This document shows positions 1-12,075 of a stretch of 64,000 bases of DNA, one piece after another. The stretch covers positions 124,001 through 188,000 of the forward strand of contig QANU01104054.1 of the NCBI GenBank assembly GCA_003254905.1, in the 5' to 3' direction. The first letter of the stretch is position 1. Every line of letters starts with the position of its first letter. Made by a program: the position numbers and the translations under genes. Source of the stretch: Nissolia schottii (lineage: Eukaryota > Streptophyta > Magnoliopsida > Fabales > Fabaceae). A model generated the notes under the pieces. It worked only from the letters and a program-made list of their open reading frames with translations. It made no database searches and was not told the DNA's origin.

Positions 1-360
1 CTTTCTCAACAATAAGAAATTGGTGGCACTTTTCATGGGAAGGGATAAGTAAATACATCAGGGAGAGTTCCCTCACTGGTTTGTTAATAATGAGATTAAT
101 TGCTATTTATACATGAATAATATAATAAAATTTTATATTGTCATTTAATTTAAATATGATTTTTTTTAAAGTAATGAGTGAAAAAATTGATCACATTAAT
201 TAATATAACGCGTATAATTAGATAACAATGTAAAATTATTTTAGAAACACAATGTGATAACAATTAAAATATAATAATAGTATATAGATAAGGTATATAT
301 AGCTAGCAGCATGCGCATATAGTGCCTGAAAAGAACCTTAGCCACCAAATCCTTATAGCT

Positions 361-397
361 TGATTCTATATTCTATATTCTATATTCTATATTCATA
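361..397. repeat. 7-bp tandem repeat (TATTCTA)n
   Basis: About five uninterrupted copies of a TATTCTA unit lie 125 bases before the pectinesterase exon, probably inside its last intron. This is a simple minisatellite and no function is implied. Confidence 0.8.
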
Positions 398-522
398 CTT
401 CTTTGCTATAAAGCTACATAGACTATATATATTGGCATGCGCATGTGGGATGAGTTACTAATTTTGTTCTCATGCGTTTTGTATTCTTTATGGGGGCCCA
501 ACCATCACTATTATATATATAG

Positions 523-670
523 GACTGTATACTATGGACAATACAAATGCACAGGACCTGGAGCAAGCTTTGCAGGGAGGGTGTCATGGTCAAGAGAACT
601 CACTGACGATGAAGCTAAACCTTTTCTTTCACTTAGCTTTATTGATGGGTCTGAATGGATCAACATTTAA
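523..670 (+). CDS. Pectinesterase, 3'-terminal exon (partial gene)
   Basis: The translated segment carries the carboxyl-terminal hallmark of plant pectin methylesterases. [16 protein letters not shown] is followed by [19 protein letters not shown] and then [11 protein letters not shown], with a TAA stop at 668-670. These enzymes de-esterify homogalacturonan in the cell wall. The wording '[11 protein letters not shown]' with 'ARELTDEEA' fits the group without a large pro-region (PME8/15/68-like, from memory). A splice acceptor 'tatatag' ends at 522 and leaves a phase that would complete the codon before Thr. The in-frame ATG at 437 lies in the presumed intron and is not the start. The catalytic exons are not in the window. 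Bases 2-50 (FLNNKK, then ALFMGRD) vaguely resemble the preceding 'NCKVTGSGALYLGRAWG' block but are interrupted by a stop, so the gene may be degraded rather than merely cut by the window edge. Confidence 0.75.
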
Positions 671-2341
671 TTAGTGGAAATTCATACAGAGTTTTTTCTT
701 TTCTTTTCCTTTTTATGGGGAAACATGTGAAATTTGAGAAAATTAGTTTTAATTTCACTGGTGGAATTTTTTTTGATGTATAATAAGCATATATTTACGA
801 AAAATTATAACTTGATAGTGCCTTTCAGACCCAATTACTGGCCCATGAATTTTATTTAGAAACAATTTTATCTGGCAGTTCTCAAGTGCTTCACGAATAT
901 ACTTATTTACTTTTATTACCTATTTGTCAGAGATAATCCGAATCCTTAGAGATATATTCATATCCTATTTGTTTATTAACCTACATTAACTCTACATGGG
1001 CGAAAAGGAAACCAAAAAAAAAAAAAAAACAATTTGTTTTTAGAATTCACCACTGGACAGAGACAATTGAGAAAACATGCCATCCTTGGCCAGCTCTCTA
1101 GTTTATTTTTCCCCTTATAATCATAAAATCCCAACAGAAAATGATTGTTCCACCAACCCAAAGTTAATTGAGTAGTAGGTAAATTCATCCCTTTTTATAG
1201 AATTTCAGGTTTAAAACATTAAAAAAGAAAAAATCTATGTCAGGAGGTGTAGTCACAGTACCTTAAACTGTATTAATTAGTCGTATTAGTAGTAGAGTAT
1301 GGAACTAGTGCAAGGAACGAAAATGATTGTTGCAATTTAGTCGTAACTGGCTAGCAATTTCTATCTTGGTACTATGGAGTCCAAAGGCCCAAAAACAGAG
1401 CAAACTAAGACAAATGGAAAACGATTTTTAGGCCGAAGTATTTTTTGGTAAAACGACAAACGAAACGTAAAAATGGCATCTAAGCCTTGCGTTTTTGGTT
1501 TTAACCGTTTTTCTCTCTCCAAATTCAACCATTTTAACCACCAATGATTTGTTATTATTAATCACCCAATACACATGCTACGTAAGTCTCGTGAATTGTC
1601 ATACAGAGCCCTTGGGGCCATATAATAACACTCGAGACACATTAAGGAGGGGAAAATGACCTCAAATAAAGGACAGTCCCAACAGAATAAAAGCCTGATC
1701 TTAGATCCCAACTTGTGGGCTTTATGTTAATGTATTTGTTATCTCCTGCTATGTAGGATGGGCTTAGCCCTTGATTTATTGACTTGTGTTTCATGAAAGG
1801 TGTTTTTTTTTTTTTAAGCAAAAACGGAGTTGGAGACTTTTGTTTCCATGCCTTATTTTTGGTTAGTTTAATTTTGTGAAGGAAAAGTGAAAATAATTTT
1901 TTTTTAATTTTCATTTTGTGTTTTTCATTTTTTTTATAAAATCTTAAAAAATAAGAAATCAATTATTGAAAACAGAATATAAAAACATAAATCAGACAAA
2001 CCCTCGGTACAGCCACGGGCCGTGTCTCTTGTTGTTCATTTTTCTTCCCTTGTATGTATGAATCATATTCTATTCGACCAAAAATAAATAAATCATATTC
2101 ATACCTCAATCACATTTGTAATCATTTGAGTTAAAATTGTTGTAATTATTAATAAGAATTATGTATTGTCTGCCATCTATCACAATATTCTGCTTAGATA
2201 ATTATTTAAGACTATTTTCATGAAATCTTACTTTACTTGTGAGTAAAAAAAAATATATACTCTATTTTTGCAATTCTACTACTTTAAAATATAAAGATTT
2301 TCGCTAGTTATAAGTGTGGAAAATAGGGAGAAAGTAATATA
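671..2341. other. Intergenic, no gene seen
   Basis: AT-rich DNA between the pectinesterase 3' end and the Copia fragment. Open frames here are short, low in complexity and without recognisable motifs. A-tracts and T-tracts occur at 1015-1030 and 1800-1816. Confidence 0.6.
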
Positions 2342-3973
2342 TGTATGTATTACTGAGTGTGTGTTTTTACATGAGACGGTAAGCCTATTAATAGGCTAAA
2401 ACCTAACTGCCAAAACACAACGGCCAAAAACAAATTACAATCAATCAATTAAATCAAATCAATTAAATCTATAATTTACAATTATTAACATCCCCCCTCA
2501 AACTCAAGTAGTCTTTGATGAAACCAACTTGAGTTTGGAAACCAAAGTGTTGAAGCGACCAGGATGATGCGCTTTCGTGAATACGTCAGCAGGTTGGTCA
2601 AGAGTCCCGATTGAGATGAGGCGAAGGGCACCACGCAAAATGTGTTGACGAATGAAGTGGCAATCAATCTTAATGTGTTTGGTACGCTCATGGAAGACAT
2701 CATTATGACCAATTTGAATAGCACTTCGATTGTCACAATATAGGTCAGTGGCAGAGAATTGAGAGATGCCTAGATCATCAAGGAGCCAACGTAACTAAAG
2801 GAGCTCAGAAGTAGTGTCGTCAAGAGCTCGATATTCAGCCTCAGTACTAGAGCGGGCAGTTAATGTTTGTTTCTTGCTTCGCCATGAGATAAGTGAGTCA
2901 CCGAGGAAGATGCAATAGCTTGTAGTAGAATGACGATCAGTAGGATCACCACTCAATCAGCATCAGAGTAGGCGCGAAGGGTTAATGAAGAGTGGGCAGA
3001 GAAGTGGAGCCCATGAAACAATGTTCCTTTGACATAGCGGAGAATGCGAAGAACTACAGCATAATGGCTAGATCATGGAGCGGTCATAAATTGACTGACC
3101 AAGTGTACTGCGTATGAAATGTCAGGGCGACTAACAGTTAGGTAGATCAAGCTGCTGACAAGCTGTCTGTACAAAGTGGGATTATCGAGTGCAGCTCCAT
3201 CCATAGGTGTAAGGCGAATATTAGGTTCCAGAGGAGTGGATTCTGTGCGACTATCTGTGACACCAGCTCAAGCAATAAGATCAGATGCATACTTGGCCTG
3301 GGATAGACAAATACCATCAGCAGAGGAAAGAACTTCAAGACCTAGAAAATAACTGAGAGGGCCAAGATCCTTCATTTCAAAGCGGCGGCTCAGGGATGCT
3401 TTAAGATCAGCAATGCCTGAGATGTCATCTCCAGTAATAATCATGTCATCAGCATAAAGTAATAGTAACACAGATCCTTGATTTGTTCGTCGGATGAAGA
3501 GAGCAGAGTCGTGTGGACTGGACGTGAACCCAAGTTGACTAATAGTATAACTGAATTTGGCAAACCAAGCACAGGGAGCCTGCTTAAGACTATATAAGGC
3601 CTTACGAAGAAGACAAACCTTGTTTGGTGGACAAGTGTAGCCTTGGGGAGGTTACATATAAACTTCTTCTTCTAAGTCACCATTAAGGAAGGCATTTTTC
3701 ACATCCATTTGGTTAAGAGTCCATTTCTGAGTGGCTGCAATTGCTAGGAGAACACGTACAGAGGTGATGCGGGCAACAGATGCAAATCTTTCTTCATAGT
3801 CAATGCCATATTCTTGAGTAAATCCCTTAGCAACCAAGCGAGCTTTGTATCGTTCAACAGAGCCATCGGAGTGGGTCTTGATCTTATACACCCATTTACA
3901 TCCCACAAGCATCTTATCAGAGGGCTGATCAACCAGGTCCCAAGTGTGAGTATCTTCTAATGCTTGTAACTCT
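2342..3973 (-). mobile_element. Ty1/Copia LTR retrotransposon fossil, 3' part only
   Basis: Read on the minus strand, the segment from about 3973 downwards holds a Copia reverse transcriptase ([54 protein letters not shown]), then RNase H with an ADVFTK-type end. A purine-rich tract follows at 2491-2500, then a short LTR of about 148 bases (2342-2490) with TG..CA ends. Gag, protease, integrase and the 5' LTR are absent. The copy is broken and truncated. The coding similarity is still easy to read, suggesting only moderate age, but with a single LTR no LTR-based dating is possible. Confidence 0.9.
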
Positions 3974-5543
3974 CTCTATCAAATTACACTGTCTTTACAT
4001 CAAATCAGAATATCTTTCCTTTGCTCTCACTCTCTCACTCTCTCACTCTAGCTTCAAGCGCGTTCACCACGTGACTATCATCATAATAAAAATACGTATC
4101 AACATATTAGAAATAAGTATCACCGTTTATAAAAAATGTATCAATTATTACGAATGTACCAAACATTGATATCTTCTTTCATAAACGTTATACTTTTTTT
4201 TAAACGTCGATATATTTATAATATGTTGATATCTATTTTATTACGTTAATACATATTTCTATAATGTTAATAGCTGTATATTTTAAAAATAGAGTGGAGA
4301 TCGATAATGAGGGCGAGAGAGATGGTCAATAGTAATTAAATTTTTAATAGTATTTGTGGCCCCCACTTAATGTTATTGATAGTTTATGGTGCACATGTAT
4401 TTTTGTATGAAAAAAATATTTCTCATTTTTATTTATGTACACATAAAAAATTGGTGGGCTTCACAAACATGTGAAACATATCTTCAATATTGTTTGTGAG
4501 ACCCACAATTTTTGTATGTACATCTAAATGAATTTTTTAGGCACATGTGTATCCAAAAATCCCTATTAAAGTAGTTAAGAGAAATGTTGTATATACAACT
4601 CAAAATTTACAAACTTTTATACAACTCGTTCTTCCTAATATGTGATTCTTCTCCTTTTTTTCTTATTTTTTATTTTTTTCTCTTCTTCCCCAATCTCCCA
4701 TAATTTTTTTTTTCATTTTCATCTTATTTTTTATGAATCCAAGAGTTTTCATTTTTCATTTCCATCATATTCATTGATTTTGGTTTTTCAAATGCTTATG
4801 CATGTGTGTAGGAAAGTTTGTGCATGTTTGTTCAAAAGTTTATGCATGCCTGTTTGGTGAAAAATTTGGGCATATGTATAGAAAAAATTGTGCATTCTTG
4901 TTCAAAAGTTTGTGCATATGAGTACAAAAATTTTCTTCTTCATTTTCGTTTAAGGTTCTGTCATATTTTTTTGTTTCTGGTTGTTGAAAAGTTTGTGTAT
5001 GTCAATTCAAAAGTTTGTGCATGTCTTAAAATGTTTGTGTATGGTAAAGAGTGAGTTCACACGTTTAGTATGTGAGTAGGGAGATGGAGAGAGAGTTTGA
5101 CAATTACTTTTCATTATTTAATGCGCCGCAGATCTGGTTTGATTTGATTTCATATTTAAAAAAGTTTGTGCTGCGTGTAGAAAAATGTTTGTGCATGTAT
5201 ATGCAAAAATTTATACATTCAATATTATTATATAGACCATAAATTAACAACATATTTAACCGTATTTAGTATTTACATTATACACGTAACATTACTCTGA
5301 AGTTAATGCACGTGGAAGCATCTTTTCTGTAGATCTGATGTCGTCGGAACTTGAAGCCGTTAACGTTGGCCTGATGCGCGTTTGGGATCAAGGGCACATG
5401 GTTGTTTAAAGTAAGCTTTGCTTTTTGTACGAAGCCATTATATTATAACGGGGATGATTCTAGTAAGATAATTATATATGAGATTAAGATAAGTTTCACT
5501 TGACCACTTAAAATATAACTTTTCTGTTTTAATTTTGAGTATT
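3974..5543. other. Intergenic with degenerate 'AGTTTGTGCATG' repeats
   Basis: No gene is seen. Between 4797 and about 5215 the motif AAAAGTTTGTGCATG recurs at least eight times in diverged form with irregular spacing of roughly 20-50 bases. It produces open frames that look protein-like but are only repeat translation. A CT-rich run (ctctctcac) lies at 4025-4050. Confidence 0.6.
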
Positions 5544-6059
5544 GGGGTAATATTCATTTTAGTTATTTAAGTGTAAGCTCGAATCACTTTAGTTCTTGAA
5601 ATTTAAAATTTGACTTTTTTAATTTTTGAAATTGTAAGTTGTAAGTCAAATTAATCCTTCAATTTATTATCATTACAGTATTGTCACATTTTCATTGATT
5701 ATTACATTAAAAGGGACAGTAACAATAGTTGAGACTGCAAATGAGTTGTAGTTACACTTGAAACTACAAATGAGGTAGCCAGAGCGACGATAAATGAAGC
5801 TACAATAGCAACTACGATTTGTAATTCTAAGTGTCGTCACAACCATATTTTAGCCTAGTGTTGTCACACAAACTCTGTTGTTATCACATTATCATTTAAT
5901 GCAAAAAAAATTAGTAAAAACATGACAATATGATAATGATAATGAATTAAGAAACTAATTTGACCTGCAACTTAAGATTAAAAAAAATTAGATTTTGAAT
6001 TTTAAGGACCAAAGTAACTCCAGCTTATAATTTTATGGACCAAAATGAGCATTTTCCCC
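5544..6059. mobile_element. Mutator-like MITE with long terminal inverted repeats
   Basis: The two ends are inverted copies of each other over about 75 bases. The left end starts GGGGTAATATTCATTTTAG; the right end, reverse-complemented, starts GGGGAAAATGCTCATTTTGG. Both then run through matched 'AAGCT..A..ACTTT.GT.CTT.AAATT.AAAAT' blocks. The element is flanked by a 9-base duplication, TTGAGTATT (5535-5543) and TTGACTATT (6060-6068), with one mismatch. Long TIRs plus a 9-bp target duplication are typical of MULE-derived MITEs. The 516-base interior has no coding capacity. Confidence 0.82.
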
Positions 6060-6115
6060 TTGACTATTTATATAAGATTCAATGGTCAAGATATGCTCTT
6101 ATCACTATAGTCATC

Positions 6116-6117
<2 letters not shown>

Positions 6118-6168
<51 letters not shown>
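6118..6168. repeat. (TA)n microsatellite
   Basis: About 25 uninterrupted TA dinucleotides, 900 bases upstream of the terpene synthase start codon. Confidence 0.95.
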
Positions 6169-6170
<2 letters not shown>

Positions 6171-7069
6171 TTATGATCAAATTACACTAGTATAACTTTA
6201 AACAATTATTACACAATTTATTAACATTTTAATTATTTAATTTTTTGAAAAAGCAATCATTGCCGTGAGAGTTTATATCTTATAGATCATGTCTATAAAG
6301 TTTTGTATTAATTTAAAATTATTTGTCTAGCTTTTTTACATGTATTAAAATCGATGTAATACATATGTTGAAAATATGCAAAAATAAATCTATTTGATCA
6401 CATCCTTATTAATGTTCAATTTGTTTTTTTAAAATTTGACACAAATGGTCTATATGATAACTAGTTGTAATTCAATTATTGGATCGATAAAACTTAAATT
6501 CGATAAAAAGTTATTAAAAAGTGTAACAATGATTAAAGTTATAACGGTGTAATTTGATTTATATTATATATTATATATATATATAACACATGCACGGACA
6601 CACAATTCAAAATGGGTTGTTTTAATTTGAACTAACATAAGATCTATAACTTTGTTCCTTACGCGAAATGAAAATATTGTTAATGTTTAAACATGTTTTA
6701 CGTCGAAAATCAATACAACAAATGTTACAATTTGAATAATGCAATATGGCTCATTTCACAATAAATTTAAATATGTTCGTCACTTGTAAGACTTTACAAA
6801 AGAAATATCACAAAATAAAACTAAGCCTTTTTCCCATATTTTTTCCAAGAATTGAAGTTGGACTATCTCTACACGGAAGTCTCTGGCTACCAATAGAAAA
6901 TTGTGATGTCAGATTTCCCAATTGATCTCCAAAATCCTTCTACGTCACTCCCCATTTTTTATTTTATTTTTAAATAAGTTTTCCATCCCTATATATTGAG
7001 GGTAAAGAATCCTATTTCTAACCAACAAATGAAAAAAAAAAATCCCAATTCCTTAAAGACAAACCAAGG

Positions 7070-10000
7070 ATGCCTTATGTAACTTCAACACTTGGCTGCT
7101 TCAAACCAGATGCAAAATCTAGCTTGAATGTTCGACAGACTGCAGATTATCACCCCAGCATTTGGAAGGAGTATTTCGTTCAATATGCTTCAGAATCCAA
7201 GGTTTTATATATATGCTTTTAGTATATTCCTCATCACGCATGTAATCAACAACGTATAAGTGATTATTATTTGCACTTTAATTCACTAAGCGGTTTGATT
7301 TCTTGGTTGACCTGGATGTATTCATTAAATTACGGACAATGATATTACAAAGTAAGGATCTCATTTAGAAAAAAAAATGGGAGAGAGTTTAACTTTTGAA
7401 TCAACAAATAAAAAATGTAATTCATTATCACTTTATTGATCTAATTAATAGTGAAATTACGGTCATAGTTTATTAATTCATTAATGTTAAAACAAGTAAG
7501 TTAGGTCGATGCTTGAATTTTAGTAATTTTTTATCAACACATGCAAGGAGCTCGATCTTAAAATTGGACCCCAAATTGAAACATTGAAGAAAGAGGTGAC
7601 CAAAATGATTACCTCAACAACGGCGGAGAATCTCTTAGAAAAAGTCGACTTGATTGATGCAATATGCCGTTTGGGTTTGCACTATCATTTTGAATGTGAG
7701 ATTGATGAAGTGCTGGAACAAATTCACGAGAACTTTGTCCAAAATGGAGAAATAACTCTGGAAGACAACAATCTTCGCTCTACTGCTTTGCTTTTTAGGT
7801 TGTTGAGGCAACAAGGATTTCGTGTTTCTCCTGGTTTGTGTGCCTCACTTATTTACTTCTTATAGATTTTCTTTTACTAGTATTTGAATTTCATAGCTTA
7901 ACATATTCTGTTACTTATCCTATATCCACTTGTCAAAATTTGTATTTATCTCATTGATCTCAATTTTAGATTTCGACAAGTATATACTTAAAATTGATGG
8001 ATACAAGATAAATTAAGTTAAAAAGTAGCACTTTCAAACATTTCTATTTTTTGTACACTTAAAACATACATTTTTGTTATCAACTTAATTTTCTTCCCCT
8101 TTTTTTTCTTCTAGTTTTTGTACTTTGTTGTGTCAATGACTTTACAATGTTGTGGTTGTTGGATAAAATACACAAGATGTGTTCAACAAGTTTAAGAATG
8201 TGCATGGAAACTTCTGTGAAAGGCTTACTGTAGATGTTGAGGGAATGCTAAGCTTGTATGAAGCCTCACATCTCATGGTTCATAGAGAGGATATATTAGA
8301 TGAAGCTCTTGTATTCACTCGCACTCACCTCGACTCCAATGCTTCCCAATTGATGAGTCCTTTCCTTGCGGCACAAGTCAACCATAGTTTAAGGCAGCCT
8401 CTCCACCAAGGTTTGCCTAGGTTGGAGGCACGACATTACATTTCAATTTATCAACAAGATCCTAGTCATAATGAAATTCTACTCACTCTAGCAAAATTAG
8501 ATTTCAATTTGCTACAAGACCTTCATCAAAGGGAAGTTGGCAACATTAGCAAGTAAGATCTTATAAACCAGAAATTAATTAACTCTTCTTAACTAACTAA
8601 ATTATAATTAAATTGGTCCCCAAAGAGTATCCCTTGCTATATAATTTCTTGTTTGTTTTTTATGTCTTTTTAGGTGGTGGAAGGAGCTTGACATCCCCAC
8701 AAAACTACCATTTTTGCGAGATAGGGTTGTGGAATGTTGCTACTGGATTTTGGGGGTATATTTTGAGCCCCAATACTCTCAAGCAAGACAAATAACAATG
8801 AAAGTAATGGCCTTGTTATCAATCCTTGACGATACATATGATGCATATGGAACTATTGACGAATTAGAAATTTTTACTAAGGCATTCGAAAGGTTGGTTA
8901 GCATATTATCAATAGATATAATTTCTCTTTGTTTTTTCTCTTTTCCTTTTTATTTAAAAAAAAATCCAAGTAATTTAAACGAAAGTATTCAATGATATCA
9001 GGTGCGATATTGGCTGCTTGGATAATCTCCCAGAATACATGAAATTACCTTATAGGAATTTCCTTGAGGTTTTTGATGAATTAGAACAAGAAATGAAGAA
9101 GGAAGGAAGAGCGGATTGCATTAACTACGTCATAAAAGAAGTATGATTCTCTATCTCTCTTCACAATATATAGGTTATTTTATGTTACGTAATTGGCGGA
9201 TCCCAAAGGACACAAACAAAGTATTACAAAAATAAATATGTGAAAGCACAAAGACACAAAATTAACATGGTTTGACTTAAAGCCAACATTTATGGGCAAA
9301 AACAACGAAAAAATATAATAAAGATATAAAAGTGATCATACTCTACTTAGAGCATAAACCCCAAATAAAATATTTCGATATTTTCTCACTGATGTATATA
9401 ACTCAACACAAATAGAAGAAACGAATTAACCAAACAAAGTCTTGTATGATATCAAATGGTTTGGAAACTCGAATGTAAAGTTGTGATGCATATGATGATT
9501 TCCAATGCCTCTGTATGTAGAGAGTTTAAATGCCAATATATCAAAAAGACATGAATGCATTAGGTGTTTGGTGCAACAATAGATTGCAATCTTTGTGCCA
9601 AATACATAGAATGCACATTCTTAGAGGATGAGAAAAGCCTAGCAGAGAAACACAACCACCGCCTGTGACTTGCCTCGATCATCCATTGCCTGAATGTGCC
9701 TCCTCCCCTCGGTTTGTGCCTGAATGTAACCGTCTCTCAACCCACATCCCGCCTGTAATTTCAATCGCTTCCTTCTGAAGCTTTGAGAAAAGCCTAAACA
9801 ACCTTCAATTCAAATCGGCACATACTCAAAATTTTTGATTCCGTGGGTGTTGATCCTCATCGCCCACACTTGTGGTGCACCCACTGATAAGAGAAAGAAG
9901 AGGAAGAACAGAGAAGAAACAGAGAGAAAGGAAAAGACAGGGAAGAAGAGGGGAATAGAGAATAGAGGTAAGAACTATTATTCCAATCAATGAGTATGCG

Positions 10001-12036
10001 CTAGCTATTACTATTTGTTTATATATGCAATTCAGTTATCTCCCAGTTGTTTATAACTACTGTAACTAACCTCTAACCAACCTTCCCATTAACCATGTGT
10101 ATCACCCACCTATGCCGCCCCCAAGTCTCGTTCCTCGTGTTGCCATCAACAGAGTTTGGTCCCAGTCCTATGATCTTGCCTCTATTTTCCTAATTAGTCT
10201 CGTCTCGTAAGTGGAGATCAAAATCTGTGGATCTGTGGGAAATGAGATTTTGATTTGTTTCATTATCATTATTGTGATTTGTTGCAATAGGAATCACTTG
10301 TCTTTCCCCTTGTGTGTTTTGAACAAGGAAAATATGGAGAAGAAGACGTTGGAAAGTGATGATAATGATGTAGCATTAAAGTAATTTGAAGATTCTGGCT
10401 AGTGTTCTCATTGGATTTGACTAAATATGAAAGAGTCTTAGTTTTTAAGGGAATATTGAAGGAAAGCCTAAAGTTATTATATGTCATGTCTCGTCTGTTC
10501 ATCCAATAATGGCCTTTCGAAAGGGGTAAATGACAACTATAATTTCCTTCCTACACCTTGAGTCTTCGTTACTTGATCTTATTAGTTGTTTCGAGAAGAT
10601 GTAGTCTAGAATTTTTAGTTTTCTTAGGTTGTTGTTTATGTCTTTCCTTTAGCACCATCAAATCTTTCGCATGTTCAGCATATCTGAGAAATCCCTCTTC
10701 TTAACTCTGTGTTCGGTCCTTCGGACCATCTATGTAGTTGTTACTTTTTTAATAATGAATACAATATTCTACCTTTGAAAGATTGGAAAAAAAAAAAAAA
10801 AAAACAACAACAATTGCATTCAATGCAATGACATGCCCACAATAGGTAGATCTTTTGCATCATATATACTTTTGTCCTCCAAACATATTATTCCAATAAA
10901 CCTTTTGCTTTAGACCCAATGTTGATAGCAGTAGTCATGTTTCTCCACAAGTTTTGATAAATAGCAAATTTGTTCATAAGATTGACATTCATACATCAAA
11001 TTTGTCTCTACTTCAAGTATCTATGAATGAATTTCATGTCAACTTTGGGGACGAATTTCATGTACGAATTTCAATCTAGAGACAAGTTTGCTATTTCAAA
11101 GCTTGAGACGAAGTTGACTGATACTGCCCACATTGGAGACAGGTTTTAAGGCTTACTCCATACTATTCCTTTGCATGCTTGATGAATAAGCAAGTTACAA
11201 TTTCAACATGTTCTTATCAACTTTATTAGAAACAGCTATACATTCAACTATTTAACGAATTTCCATTTTAAATTAGGTGGAGAAATTAATTAAAAGGAAT
11301 TTTTATATTGAAAATGTAAGATTTATATATTTTCAATGAATTAAAAGTATTGGAAACCGCAGAACGTTCAACTTTTAAGTTTTTAATGGCTCTTGTGTGC
11401 AAAAATTCATTTAAATTTTATATGTAATATTATATATAGAATAAAATTTAGGATTTAAAAAATTACAAAAAAATATATATAAAATAAAATAAAACTGTAC
11501 AAGGAGAAATTTTTAGTTATTGTTAGTGTATAAGAATTTTTTTGCTCTGATGTATTAATTGTTTGGCTCATAAATTAATGTTGATAGTTTAATTAAAGGT
11601 AAAAAAGACCATATCCACTAATGTATCAAACAATGAGTATAAATTGTAAATTATTAGAATAAGAGATTTCTTTCGTTCAAAGAGAATCTAATAATTTCTC
11701 TTGTATTAATTAAAGGACTTCACAACGTTATTTATTTTATGAAGATACCAATCTTCATTTTACATAAGCACACATCATAGTAATTTAATCATCAAAGACA
11801 CATAAACTACTACTACTACTACTATTATTATTAGTATTATTATTATAACCTGGCGGATTGGCGTGAGTGGTTAAGTACTCTCGTCCCTTAAGCAGGTGGG
11901 AGGGGTTCGATCCCTACCCCTTGTGAATGGAGCAAACCCACAGGTCAGCCGTATACCCCTTAACTGGACTTCATAACGGCGAGGGATTAGTCTCACCTGT
12001 CACGCGGGTGGGGATACCCTGGGAAACCAAAAAAAA

Positions 12037-12075
<39 letters not shown>

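Noticed and set aside
437-522. Upstream start of the pectinesterase frame
   Set aside because: This part precedes a good splice acceptor and shows no pectinesterase similarity; it is intron read-through.
11849-11925. Possible tRNA gene
   Set aside because: A and B boxes are present but no closing acceptor stem, and the sequence continues into a SINE body and A-tail.
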